Source of the DNA: Aquisalimonas sp. 2447
GTDB lineage: Bacteria > Pseudomonadota > Gammaproteobacteria > Nitrococcales > Aquisalimonadaceae
Assembly (NCBI RefSeq): GCF_012044895.1
Contig: NZ_CP050695.1
Span: forward strand, 1,828,501 to 1,892,500
Direction: 5' to 3'
DNA length: 64,000 bases
In this document: piece by piece, positions 26,347 through 34,211 of the stretch
Numbering within the stretch: position 1 is the stretch's first letter
Layout of the letters: each line of letters opens with the position of its first letter
Translations under genes and position numbers: made by a program
The notes under the pieces: generated by a model
Databases searched by the model: none
What the model saw: only the letters and a program-made list of their open reading frames with translations
Told to the model about the DNA's origin: nothing

Positions 26347-27556
26347 ATGGGGGCCGCTGGACTTGCGAGAGTCATTCTTCATGGAAGGGTTCCGCCAGCC
26401 GTCGAGAAGGTGCTGGAGCGTGCGGTCGAGGACCTGGCTGGTCTGCGGGGGATCCGGAACGTCGTCCTCGGCGTTGAGCCGGGTGACGGTTCGTACCGCT
26501 GGGTCGGTGCCACCGGCACCGCAACCCCGTCCGGGGCCCCGATGACGCCGGAGACCCCCTACTGCCTCGCCAGTGTCACGAAGCTCTACATCGGTGCTGC
26601 AGTCCTGCGTCTCGAGGAACAAGGCCGGCTCTCCATCGACGATCCGCTCACGGACCATCTCCCCGACGAACTGGTGTCCGGTCTGCATCGACGCCGGGGG
26701 CAGGACAGGACGGCCGATCTCACGCTGCGCCACCTCCTGGGGCATGCCTCCGGGCTTCCCGAGTACCTCTCCGAGGCGCCGAGGGGGCAGAAGGGGTTGC
26801 TGGATCGCGTCATTGAGCAGGGTGACCTGAGCTGGGACACGTCCGATGTGATCGACATGGTTCGGGCTGCCAGGGGGGCACACATTCGTCCCACGGCCGT
26901 TCGATGGTCACCGGCACACCGTGCGCTATTCGGACACCAACTTTCAGCTTCTCATGGCCGTCATCGAAGCGGTGACCCGCAGACCGATCCATGAAGCGTT
27001 CGCGACGCTCATCTACGAGCCGCTTGGCCTGACCCGGACGTGGCACCCCGGAACGCCTCCAGAGGCATCCATGCCACCCGCCGCAGTGCCATGGGCAGGC
27101 GACGAGCCGATGGACCGCCCGCTCGCCTTGCGCTCGTTCCGGGATCTGTTCAGCACGGCGGAGGAGACGCTCCGATTCCTGCGCGCCCTCATCACAGGGG
27201 AACTGTTCGACGATCCAGCGACCGCAGAACGGATGCGGCAGCACTGGAACCCGCTGGGGTTTTCCCTGATTCCCTCTGCGCCAGGCTGGCCCATCGAATA
27301 CGGGCTCGCGATGATGCGGTTCCAGGCTCCACGCCTCCTGAAGCCGTTCTTCCCGATCCCGACGCTCATTGGCCACACCGGGGCGTCCGGCTCCTGGCTG
27401 TTCTACGCCCCGGATTCAGACCTCTACCTCACCGGGACAGTGGACCAGTTGACGGCCCCGGCCGTACCGTTCAAGAAACTGCCACGACTGGTGCGCCAAA
27501 TCCCCTCGTACGCCACCAAGAGCGAAAGAGAAGGCGGCGAGCATACGTCCAAGTGA
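26347..27556 (+). pseudogene. Serine hydrolase (beta-lactamase family) with a frameshift
   Basis: Two overlapping frames make one class C beta-lactamase-like protein. The first, from ATG 26347 (GGAGC upstream), has the SxxK motif SVTK at about residue 79 and HLLGHASGLPEY. The second contains YSDTNFQLL (the YxN motif), HTGASGSWLFY and a normal C terminus. Reading one frame to about 26878 and then shifting gives the expected VPRPFDGHRHTVRYSDTN. The shift coincides with a run of six G at 26873-26878, consistent with a one-base insertion. It is either a real pseudogene or a sequencing error; the total length of about 402 codons fits the family. Confidence 0.78.
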
Positions 27557-27611
27557 AGCTTGGCGGCCCGCCTGAGCTCACAACTGCGCCCGCAGCGCAC
27601 TCCGCACTCCC

Positions 27612-28316
27612 ATGACAAGCAAGCAAGACATCCCCAGCGAAGCAATACAAGGCCTTCGGGTTGTCCAGGACGCTCTCGGTGAATCGGTCGTCGCGGCTTA
27701 CCTGTTCGGTTCCGCCGTCGCAGGAGGGCTGCGAGCCGCGAGCGATGTCGATGTCCTCGTCATCGTTGAGCGTGGACTGCCCGAGCTAGTGCGCAGCAGA
27801 CTCATTGCGGACCTCCTGCAGGTCTCGGGTCCAGTTGGCAATGACGAGGGCAGAAGGCCGCTCGAGTTGACGATCGTTTGCCAGTCTGACGTTGTCCCTT
27901 GGCACTATCCCCCGAAGAACCAGTTGGTCTACGGGGAATGGCTGAGAGAGGAGTTCGAGCAGGGGCGAATTCCCGCTCCCGGCGCTGATCCCGATCTCGC
28001 CATTGTGCTGAAGAAGGTTCGGGATAACAGCCTCCCTTTACTCGGTCCCACTGCCTCAGCCACCCTCGACCGCGTGCCAATGGCGGATGTCCGACGAGCG
28101 ATCAAAGACTCTCTGCCGGAAGTCATTGAGGGCATCGGGGGAGATGAGCGCAACGCGCTGCTGACACTTGCCCGAATGTGGCTGACGGCCAGACAGGGAG
28201 TAATCGCACCGAAGGACGCGGCCGCAGCATGGGCGATGGCGCGGCTCGATGAAGACAACGGGTTTCTACTGGACCTCGCTAGGAGAGGCTACCTTGGCCA
28301 TTGCGAGGATTCCTGA
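27612..28316 (+). CDS. AadA-like aminoglycoside nucleotidyltransferase, early stop
   Basis: A 234-residue nucleotidyltransferase. The catalytic motif LFGSAVAGGLRAASDVDVLV (GS-x(n)-DxD) and the AadA-type stretches LELTIVCQSDVVPW, YGEWLREEFEQG and LTLARMWLTARQG place it with ANT(3'')/ANT(9) enzymes, which adenylylate spectinomycin or streptomycin. The frame stops at TGA 28314 after YLGHCEDS. The same frame then stays open for 26 more codons (KQAELEALMATMKQAIEASL) to TAA 28397, which would give the usual length of about 261. So the C-terminal helix is probably lost by a nonsense mutation. Whether it confers resistance cannot be inferred. Confidence 0.8.
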   Translation: MTSKQDIPSEAIQGLRVVQDALGESVVAAYLFGSAVAGGLRAASDVDVLVIVERGLPELVRSRLIADLLQVSGPVGNDEGRRPLELTIVCQSDVVPWHYPPKNQLVYGEWLREEFEQGRIPAPGADPDLAIVLKKVRDNSLPLLGPTASATLDRVPMADVRRAIKDSLPEVIEGIGGDERNALLTLARMWLTARQGVIAPKDAAAAWAMARLDEDNGFLLDLARRGYLGHCEDS

Positions 28317-28607
28317 ACCGGGAAACAAGCGGAGCTTGAAGCGCTCATGGCAACGATGAAGCAGGCGATCGAGGCCTCTTTGGCGGAAGAGTCGTAAAGG
28401 CGGCCATTTCCTGACCCACGAACGACTCGAGCCCATAAACTGCCCGGGTAGAGAGCGACCCAGGCACTCCGGAAACAGCGTGCTCTGACCGCGAGCCTCA
28501 CCCCGCACGAAACGCGTCATCGCTCAGCCTCCCTTGTACTCCAGCGATTGTGCATGTGTGACGGGGGCGGCGGTTGGATGATGCTGTCCTTGTAAAGAAA
28601 AGCCGAA

Positions 28608-29019
28608 AATTTCCCTTCTCTAGAGAAGGGAAATTCTTGAAGAAAATCATGGTTCGCCGAAATGAGAATGAAAAACAGAGACTTACAGAATATAGAGGTG
28701 ATGGCGTTGATAAATCTTTGAAAACTTCCCTTCTCTAGAGAAGGGAAAATTGAGGATGAAAGCGCGAAAATCCATAAAATCCATTAAAAACATATAGATA
28801 GAGATATTGCGCTGACAGCCCCGGCAACACTAAACAAACTTCCCTTCTCTAGAGAAGGGAAGTTTGTTGGGAGAAAGGCTGGTGGAGTGATTATCTTTCA
28901 AAAACAGACGGTTATGACGTCGATACAATTGGGCGCAGTAGCTGCAAAAAAACTTTCCCTCCTCCGCGCGCGCGCAGAGAAGGGAAATTAAAAAGATTTC
29001 CCCAAAGGCAGTAGGGGGG
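28608..29019 (+). repeat. Hairpin array B (four long hairpins plus terminal hairpin)
   Basis: Hairpins lie at 28608-28635, 28726-28747, 28833-28868 (a perfect 36-bp palindrome) and 28954-28987; centre spacings are 115, 114 and 120. The stems read TTCCC...GGGAA around TTCTCTAGAGAA, so they are one C-G pair shorter than in arrays A and C throughout. A-rich boxes follow (AAAAACAGAGACTTACAG at 28671). The last hairpin has an alternating GC top as in A and C. A final small hairpin (TTCCCC, loop AAAGGCAGTA, GGGGGG) precedes a GTG start at 29025. The diverged leader lies at 28556-28598. Confidence 0.88.
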
Positions 29020-29024
29020 AAGAG

Positions 29025-29069
29025 GTGCACTACGACAAAATCGATGACTTGCTGTACTCCCGTGAGTAG
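29025..29069 (+). pseudogene. Start of a mobI-like gene after array B (14 codons left)
   Basis: GTG at 29025 follows the array at the same distance as the mobI-like start after array A. It reads MHYDKIDDLLYSRE then TAG, comparable with MEYSQIEESLDQKERE of the intact copy. The rest of the gene is absent. A hairpin (GAGTAG...CCAGCG-CTTAT-CGCTGG...CTACTC, 29064-29098) immediately follows the stop. Confidence 0.55.
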
Positions 29070-29749
29070 CCACCAGCGCTTATCGCTGGCGACTACTCGT
29101 TAGGCCCTCTATACGGGGCCGCCCCGTCCCATCGGAGGTCATCTCCAAGTCGCCGCACATGTTTTCCGCTAAGGTCCGACCGAGCCAGAGAAACGCCTGT
29201 TCGCTGCCGCAGAGTTTGTCGGTCAACGCGTGCTCCAGCGTACAGACCCGACACCGGTGAACGAGCATGCTCGTACATAGAGCAAAGAGACGCGAGCTGA
29301 AGGAATCACCATGCACAACGCAGCAGATACGGGCCCCCTCTCGTGCTGGAACGAGAACCCGGCTACAAACGACGTATCCGGCACGGTGGCACCACTGAGC
29401 AATCGCAGGCAACACGTCCTGTCACAACAGGCTGCGATCGAGCGTTGGGAGGAGGAAGGAGGTCGCGTAACTTCATACTCCCGAGCGGCTGAAATAACCG
29501 GATGACGCCTGTGTCGGTATCGGCGCTGCACTACCCGTGAATTCGCAGAGGTGGAATTCCAGGGTTCTAGCCCACAACATACCCTCCATTAATCGCCGCA
29601 ACTCTGCTTGAACCAATATCCGGTGTCAGCCAGATGGAGTTCATCGATGACTTTGCCGGGCCCTATTCGCTAGAGATGGCGAAGGAGAGTGAGGAGAGTG
29701 CGCATGCGGTTATTCAGATCCTGGGACGCTTGCAGTACGTATCTGCGAG
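29070..29749. other. Region with no well-supported gene
   Basis: It begins with the 29064-29098 hairpin. The only reasonable coding candidate is 29311-29505 (listed separately). The rest shows no family likeness, repeat or RNA. It ends at the 3' end of the minus-strand acyl-CoA synthetase gene. Confidence 0.35.
29311..29505 (+). CDS. Small hypothetical protein
   Basis: A 64-residue frame with a fair ribosome binding site (AAGGA 7 bases before ATG). The sequence (NPATNDVSGTVAPLSNRRQH, QQAAIERWEEEGGRV) has no recognisable domain. It stands alone in a region of debris, so it may be spurious. Confidence 0.25.
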   Translation: MHNAADTGPLSCWNENPATNDVSGTVAPLSNRRQHVLSQQAAIERWEEEGGRVTSYSRAAEITG

Positions 29750-31381
29750 TTAGCTTTCGGATTCTCCAGTATCTCGCCATTCCTGTTCCCGAAGCACGCG
29801 CCGGCGCAGTTTCCCGGTGGGCGTTTTCGGCAAATCGTCACTGAAGGCAATCTTGCGCGGATACTTGTAAGGGGCAGTGAGCCGGCGGGCATGGTCCTGT
29901 AGCTCGCGCACGAGCTCGTCGCTGGATGCGTGCCCTTCGCGTAGAACGACGAACGCCTTGACCACCTCGCCACGCTCCGGGTCGGGACTACCCACCGCTG
30001 CGCATTCCAGCACCGCCGGATGCTCCATGAGTGCGTTCTCGACCTCCAGGGGGCCAATGCGATAGCCGGAGGCGTTGATCAGATCATCGTCCCGGCCATG
30101 GTAGAAAAGGTACCCGTCCCCATCCATGACCACCCGATCGCCGGTGATGAAGTACTGTTGATCACCGACCGTGGTCATGGCGGCCCGCGTCCGGTCAGCG
30201 TCGTTCCAGTAGCCAAGCATCACCTGGGGGTTGGGCAATGCGATTGCCAGCCGCCCGGGCACGCCCGTGGCTGCGGGGCGGTCATTGTTGTCGTCCAGAA
30301 CGGCGACCTCGGTACCCGGCAAGGGGCGACCCATGGAGCCGGGCTTGACCGGCATGGCGACGAAATTGAGCACCGTCATCAAGGTTTCGGTCTGGCCGTA
30401 TCCATCGAGTAGCGGGATACCCATGGTGTCGGACCACGCCTTGACCGTTGCAGGGTCCACGGATTCACCGGCCGAGACGGTCAGCCTCAGGCCACGGTAA
30501 TCCTCGGCCTGGAGTGGTTCGCGGAGAAGCCGGCGGAGCTCTGTGGCCGCAGCGCAGAACACGGTGACCTTGTATTGGCGCAGCAGGGCAAGGCGGTGTT
30601 GCGGATCAAACGGTCCGTCGTAGAACAGAACCGGCGTCCCGCAGCTCCAAGGACCGAAAAGGATGCTGGTCCCGGCCTTGCTCCAGCCGGTGTCCGCCGT
30701 GCACCACATCAGATCGTGCTGGTCCAGGTCCAGCCAGTACCATGCTGACACCCTCCAGGCGTAGAGCGACCGTGCGCCATGGGTGACGCCCTTGGGATGC
30801 CCGGACGAGCCGGAGGTGTAGTACATGATGGCCGCTTCATCGGCACCGGTTCGCACCGCGGTGAACGACTCCGAGCCATCCCGGAGGAGGTGGGAGAGAG
30901 TGTGCCATCCCGGGGCATCGCCCACGCTGATGCGAATAAGGGATTGAGGCGCAAAGGCGAACTTGTCCGCGTTGGCTGCCGTGCAGACCACTGCACGGGC
31001 GTTGGCGTGTTCAACGCGGTACTTCAGATCCCGTTCCGTGAGCATCTCCACGCAGGGAATAGGGACAAGGCCTGCCTTGAGGCATGCAACCATGGTGAGT
31101 TGCCACTCCGGTATTCGGGGCAGAACCACCAGCACACGGTCACCGCGCTGCAGTCCCAGTGCCGTCAGAGAGTGTGCCAATCGGTTGCTGGCGAGACTTA
31201 CTTCCCGGAACGTCAGGCGCCGCTCTTCACCCTCGGCGTTACACCAGATCATGGCTAGGTGTTCTGGATCCTCAGCCCAGGCATCGACCACGTCAGCGCC
31301 GAAGTTGAACGTTTCAGGCACGTCCCAGCGGAATGCCGCAGCGGTGGCGTCGTAGTCGGTCATGGGGATTCGCTGGGTCAT
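29750..31381 (-). CDS. Acyl-CoA synthetase (AMP-forming, medium-chain/benzoate type)
   Basis: A 543-residue class I adenylate-forming enzyme. The P-loop-like motif YYTSGSSGHPKGVTHG lies at about 188-203, the ATP-binding A5 motif in DGYGQTETL, the hinge region in GDRVVMDGDGYLFYHGR, and the catalytic C-terminal lysine in PKTPTGKLRRR. Overall it resembles medium-chain or aryl acyl-CoA synthetases rather than AcsA. It starts 21 bases after the stop of the upstream iron-type alcohol dehydrogenase gene in the same direction, so alcohol oxidation and acyl activation may be coupled. The substrate is not known. Confidence 0.88.
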   Translation of the reverse strand: MTQRIPMTDYDATAAAFRWDVPETFNFGADVVDAWAEDPEHLAMIWCNAEGEERRLTFREVSLASNRLAHSLTALGLQRGDRVLVVLPRIPEWQLTMVACLKAGLVPIPCVEMLTERDLKYRVEHANARAVVCTAANADKFAFAPQSLIRISVGDAPGWHTLSHLLRDGSESFTAVRTGADEAAIMYYTSGSSGHPKGVTHGARSLYAWRVSAWYWLDLDQHDLMWCTADTGWSKAGTSILFGPWSCGTPVLFYDGPFDPQHRLALLRQYKVTVFCAAATELRRLLREPLQAEDYRGLRLTVSAGESVDPATVKAWSDTMGIPLLDGYGQTETLMTVLNFVAMPVKPGSMGRPLPGTEVAVLDDNNDRPAATGVPGRLAIALPNPQVMLGYWNDADRTRAAMTTVGDQQYFITGDRVVMDGDGYLFYHGRDDDLINASGYRIGPLEVENALMEHPAVLECAAVGSPDPERGEVVKAFVVLREGHASSDELVRELQDHARRLTAPYKYPRKIAFSDDLPKTPTGKLRRRVLREQEWRDTGESES

Positions 31382-31402
31382 GGCGTAATTCCTCCGATTG
31401 GC

Positions 31403-32617
31403 TCAGTAAGCGCTCTCCAGGATTTCCACGATGTTGTCCGTGCTCTTGATCGGACGCGGGTTGGTGCGCACCCAAAGGTTGTCCATGGCGCCTTCGGCAA
31501 TGACGGGAAATAGATCTTCGCGGATGTCCAGATCCCGCAAGCGAGTAGGCAAACCCAACGCCTTGATCAGTTCCGCCACCGCCGCGGCCGCATCGCCGTC
31601 ATCGCGCCCCAGCGCGGCGGCGATGCGCGCTTGGCGGGCCGCTCCCTCCGCGGCGCCGCGATTCCAGCGCAAGACTGCCGGCAACAGCACGCAGGACGTA
31701 TAACCATGACTCATGCCGGTGACCGCCCCCAGACTGTGCCCGATGCCATGACTGGCACCGTATGGGACGCGCAGAATGCCCTGGCTGGCGAGCCAGGCGC
31801 CGTGCATGCACTGTTGCCGGGCCGCAAGATCGTCCGGGTTTGTGCGTGTGCGTGGTAGCGCCTCGGCCAGAAGCTCCAGGGCATAGAGCGCGCAGCCGTC
31901 CACGAGCGGGACGGGTGCGACGGAGGTGATGGATTCCACTGCGTGGTCCACAGCACGGATGCCCGTGGACAGCCAAAGCCACGCAGGCGTGTGACGTGTT
32001 GCAGCAGGATCGAGAATGACGGTGGCTGGGCCGATTTCACGCCCGGTGAATGCATGCTTTGCTTTGCGTCTAGTATCCGTCGCACCTCCCAGAGCGGAAA
32101 ACTCGGCGCCGGAGAGCGTTGTCGGCACAGCAATCTGGCGCAGCGGTGGCGAGCGGACCGCTGGGATGTGTCGACTGCCGTCGGCATTCACGCGCACATG
32201 CCAGTGATCGAGTTCGTCCGGGGTTTGCACGTCCTCAGCCAGCGCCACCAGTAGCACCTTGACGGTGTCGATGACGGTTCCGCCGCCGACGGAGACAATC
32301 AGATCCGGATGGCATTGGCGCACCGCGTTGGCGGCGGCGATCACCGTCTCCCGAGGCGTATGCTCGCGGCACTCGTCAAAGACCCCGACGCAGCGGTCGC
32401 CCAATACATCGCTTACGGCGCTGACCACGCTCGTCATCTGGTTCAGAGTGCGGCTGGCGACGATGAAGACCCGACTCGCGTCGCGCCGGTTGGCTTCCGC
32501 GACCACTGCCTCAGCCGCCGGCGTGCCCCAGATGACCCGGTCCTGCGCTATGGATTCGTACAGACCCTGGTGCACAAACTCCTCCCGCCACGGTTTTTCT
32601 CTTGCAAGTGCGCCCAT
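31403..32617 (-). CDS. Iron-containing alcohol dehydrogenase
   Basis: A 404-residue group III dehydrogenase. The NAD(P)-binding motif is VSVGGGTVIDTVK, followed by AVPTTLSGAEFSALGGAT and the metal-site histidines in GIRAVDHAVES and GASHGIGHSLGAVTGMSHGY. Maleylacetate reductases and iron alcohol dehydrogenases share this architecture. The ATG at 32617 (MGALAREKP) has AAAGGG upstream; an in-frame extension of 20 codons lacks a site. It forms a two-gene unit with the acyl-CoA synthetase downstream. Confidence 0.87.
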   Translation of the reverse strand: MGALAREKPWREEFVHQGLYESIAQDRVIWGTPAAEAVVAEANRRDASRVFIVASRTLNQMTSVVSAVSDVLGDRCVGVFDECREHTPRETVIAAANAVRQCHPDLIVSVGGGTVIDTVKVLLVALAEDVQTPDELDHWHVRVNADGSRHIPAVRSPPLRQIAVPTTLSGAEFSALGGATDTRRKAKHAFTGREIGPATVILDPAATRHTPAWLWLSTGIRAVDHAVESITSVAPVPLVDGCALYALELLAEALPRTRTNPDDLAARQQCMHGAWLASQGILRVPYGASHGIGHSLGAVTGMSHGYTSCVLLPAVLRWNRGAAEGAARQARIAAALGRDDGDAAAAVAELIKALGLPTRLRDLDIREDLFPVIAEGAMDNLWVRTNPRPIKSTDNIVEILESAY

Positions 32618-32703
32618 AGTAACCCTTTCGGTGGTGTTGGAACTTGGCTTCTCGGACGGAATCACCTCCCAGAGCACCTACATCAGTTTCAATTTGTGTG
32701 CTT

Positions 32704-32922
32704 CAGCTCCTGGAGGTATGCGCTTTCAAGAAAATGTTTACCCCTCAGTCGACCCACGGGTACACCAGAGATACACAGAGGTCGCGCTCCAGGGGCTATG
32801 CCGCTTGTGCCCGTCGCTGCCGCCTGGGGCTCATCTGTTTCATGCAATAAGTAGCGATCAAAAGGCGGGCGCTTTGCATGATTGCCGGGGGCGGCGATGG
32901 GATAATGCTGTCCTTGTAAAAA
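32704..32922. other. Second copy of the conserved non-coding block and array leader
   Basis: It matches 21426-21726 in order: TCCTGGAGGTATGCGCTTTC, GAAAATGTTTACCCC, one GTCGACCCACGGGTACAC unit (two in copy A), then TGCAATAA-TAGCGAT and the leader GCCGGGGGCGGCGATGGGAT. The match to copy A starts just where the iscB ribosome binding site lies in copy A, but no iscB sequence is present here. The likeness continues into hairpin array C. Confidence 0.6.
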
Positions 32923-32930
32923 AAATCAGC

Positions 32931-33339
32931 AAATTCCCCTTCTCTAGGGAGGGGGAATTTGTAAAGAGTACACGAGATAAATAAAATCCCTAAAAAACAG
33001 TTATTTAGAGATGGATGTCTGGGCTGCTACGAACCGTACAAAAATTCCCTTTCCCTAGAGAGGGGGAATTTTTCATGGGTAAACAGGGAGCCAGAATAAG
33101 AAGAAAAAACAATTACCTACAGTAGACCCAGCTAGATCGCGGGAAAATCATGAAGAATTCCCCTTCTCTAGGGAAGGGGAATTTTTAGAGGAAAAAGAAT
33201 CTACGAAAAAAGTCTTCTTAAAACAAGCAGTTACAGATTTGCGCAAAACGGTCAAAGAGTTTTACTAAAACATTCCCCCCCTCTGCGCGCGCGCAGGGAA
33301 GGGGAATTTAAGAAATTCCCCCCAAGGCAGTAGGGGGGG
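32931..33339 (+). repeat. Hairpin array C (four long hairpins plus terminal hairpin)
   Basis: Hairpins lie at 32931-32960, 33040-33073, 33156-33183 and 33272-33307; centre spacings are 111, 113 and 120, the same as the last three spacings of array A except for one missing 111-bp unit. Several stem changes relative to A keep pairing by G-T (G-U), for example TTCCCT opposite GGGGAA in the second hairpin. The GC-topped last hairpin is retained. The terminal hairpin (33313-33339) is perfect: TCCCCCC, loop AAGGCAGTA, GGGGGGA. Confidence 0.9.
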
Positions 33340-33344
33340 ACGGT

Positions 33345-33395
33345 ACGGATTAGGGTCAGATAGAGGAGAGTCTCGATCAGAAGGAGCGCGAGATA
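33345..33395 (+). pseudogene. Broken mobI-like start after array C
   Basis: The sequence aligns with the first 17 codons of the intact mobI-like gene at nucleotide level (CAGATAGAGGAGAGTCTCGA and on), but the ATG is ACG and codon 3 is TAG. Likeness stops at about 33393, where IS5-type sequence begins. The gene is therefore dead by three separate lesions. Confidence 0.7.
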
Positions 33396-33414
33396 GTCCG
33401 TCCTGGATAACCCT

Positions 33415-33925
33415 TCACGCGGCGGCCTTCATTAACGGGTCAAAGTCCTGAACCTTGATTCCGGCACCGATCATCAACACGAGCCGGCGGAGTAATTGAC
33501 GCAAAAGGGTGGCCATCGCCCGGAGCAGCAGCCGGATGTTGTGCCCGGCGGCGACCAGCACGGCGTTGAGCGCATCGCCCAAAGCACCTTTGAGCCGGCA
33601 GCGGTCCATGCGGCCGTCCGTTTTCATGTGCCCGATCACCGCCTCGACGGCGCTGCGGCGTTTGAGCTCCATCTTCAGCGTTCTGGTGTTCACGCCGCGC
33701 TTTTGCCCGGAGCGGAAGATGCGCACGCCGGGGACCCACCGCGCCCTGGTAGCCACGATCGACGTAGCAGCGCTTCGGTGCCACACCGCTCAGGATCTCG
33801 GTCTGCTCCAGCGTCTCCCTGCGAGGATGTGGCCGTCGAACGGGTTATTCGGCATGGAACGGCAGCCGACCAAGAAGCTCTACCGGTTGGGTACCGCCAC
33901 CGAGACCTTCACGCCGAACTCCCAG
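33415..33925 (-). pseudogene. IS5-family transposase remnant (C-terminal half, frameshifted)
   Basis: The longest frame contains GVRIFRSGQKRGVNTRTLKM, RRSAVEAVIGHMKTDGRMDR and LNAVLVAAGHNIRLLL, the C-terminal catalytic region of IS5-group transposases (Glu in the second motif). Further upstream on the same strand other frames hold CYVDRGYQGA and NPFDGHILAG, so at least two frameshifts occurred. The N-terminal half is missing. The remnant lies between the dead mobI start and a truncated SRAP gene, so it likely replaced the DNA between them. Confidence 0.8.
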
Positions 33926-33929
33926 GGCA

Positions 33930-34103
33930 ATGCCGGCCATGGTAACTCCGGAGCAGGGCGATGCGTGGCTTGAAGGCTCGGGTGACGATGCCCGGGCGGC
34001 GCTGGCGCCGTTCCCGGCCGAACTGATGGATGCCTATCCGGTAAGCACCCGTGTTAATTCCCCGCGGAATGAGGGCCCCGAGCTTCTCGATCGCGTCGCG
34101 TAG
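33930..34103 (+). pseudogene. SRAP C-terminal fragment
   Basis: 57 codons read MPAMVTPEQGDAWLEGSGDD and on to SRVNSPRN-type sequence ending LLDRVA, closely related to the last 58 residues of the intact SRAP protein encoded at 24538-25206. The upstream part is replaced by the IS5 remnant. This supports an old duplication of the array-to-SRAP block. Confidence 0.85.
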
Positions 34104-34211
34104 CGACGCAGCGGGTCGCACGGAACGCTGAACGCCACCTCAACGTGGCGCCCAGCGGATCAAGACGCGGTTGCAGCCGGGACACGGAAGTCGCCGGGGG
34201 TCCGTCGCGAT

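Noticed and set aside
29062-29110. Integron attC site (hairpin followed by GTTAGGC)
   Set aside because: No matching 5' GCCTAAC-type core site and no integrase; only a simple imperfect hairpin is present.
21730-33307. CRISPR arrays
   Set aside because: The repeats are long palindromes at about 111-120 nt spacing, intervening sequence is conserved in layout between copies, and no cas gene is present.
21730-33307. REP elements mobilised by a RAYT transposase
   Set aside because: Units are far larger than REPs, lie in fixed-order arrays with a leader and a following gene, and no Y1 transposase gene is in the window.
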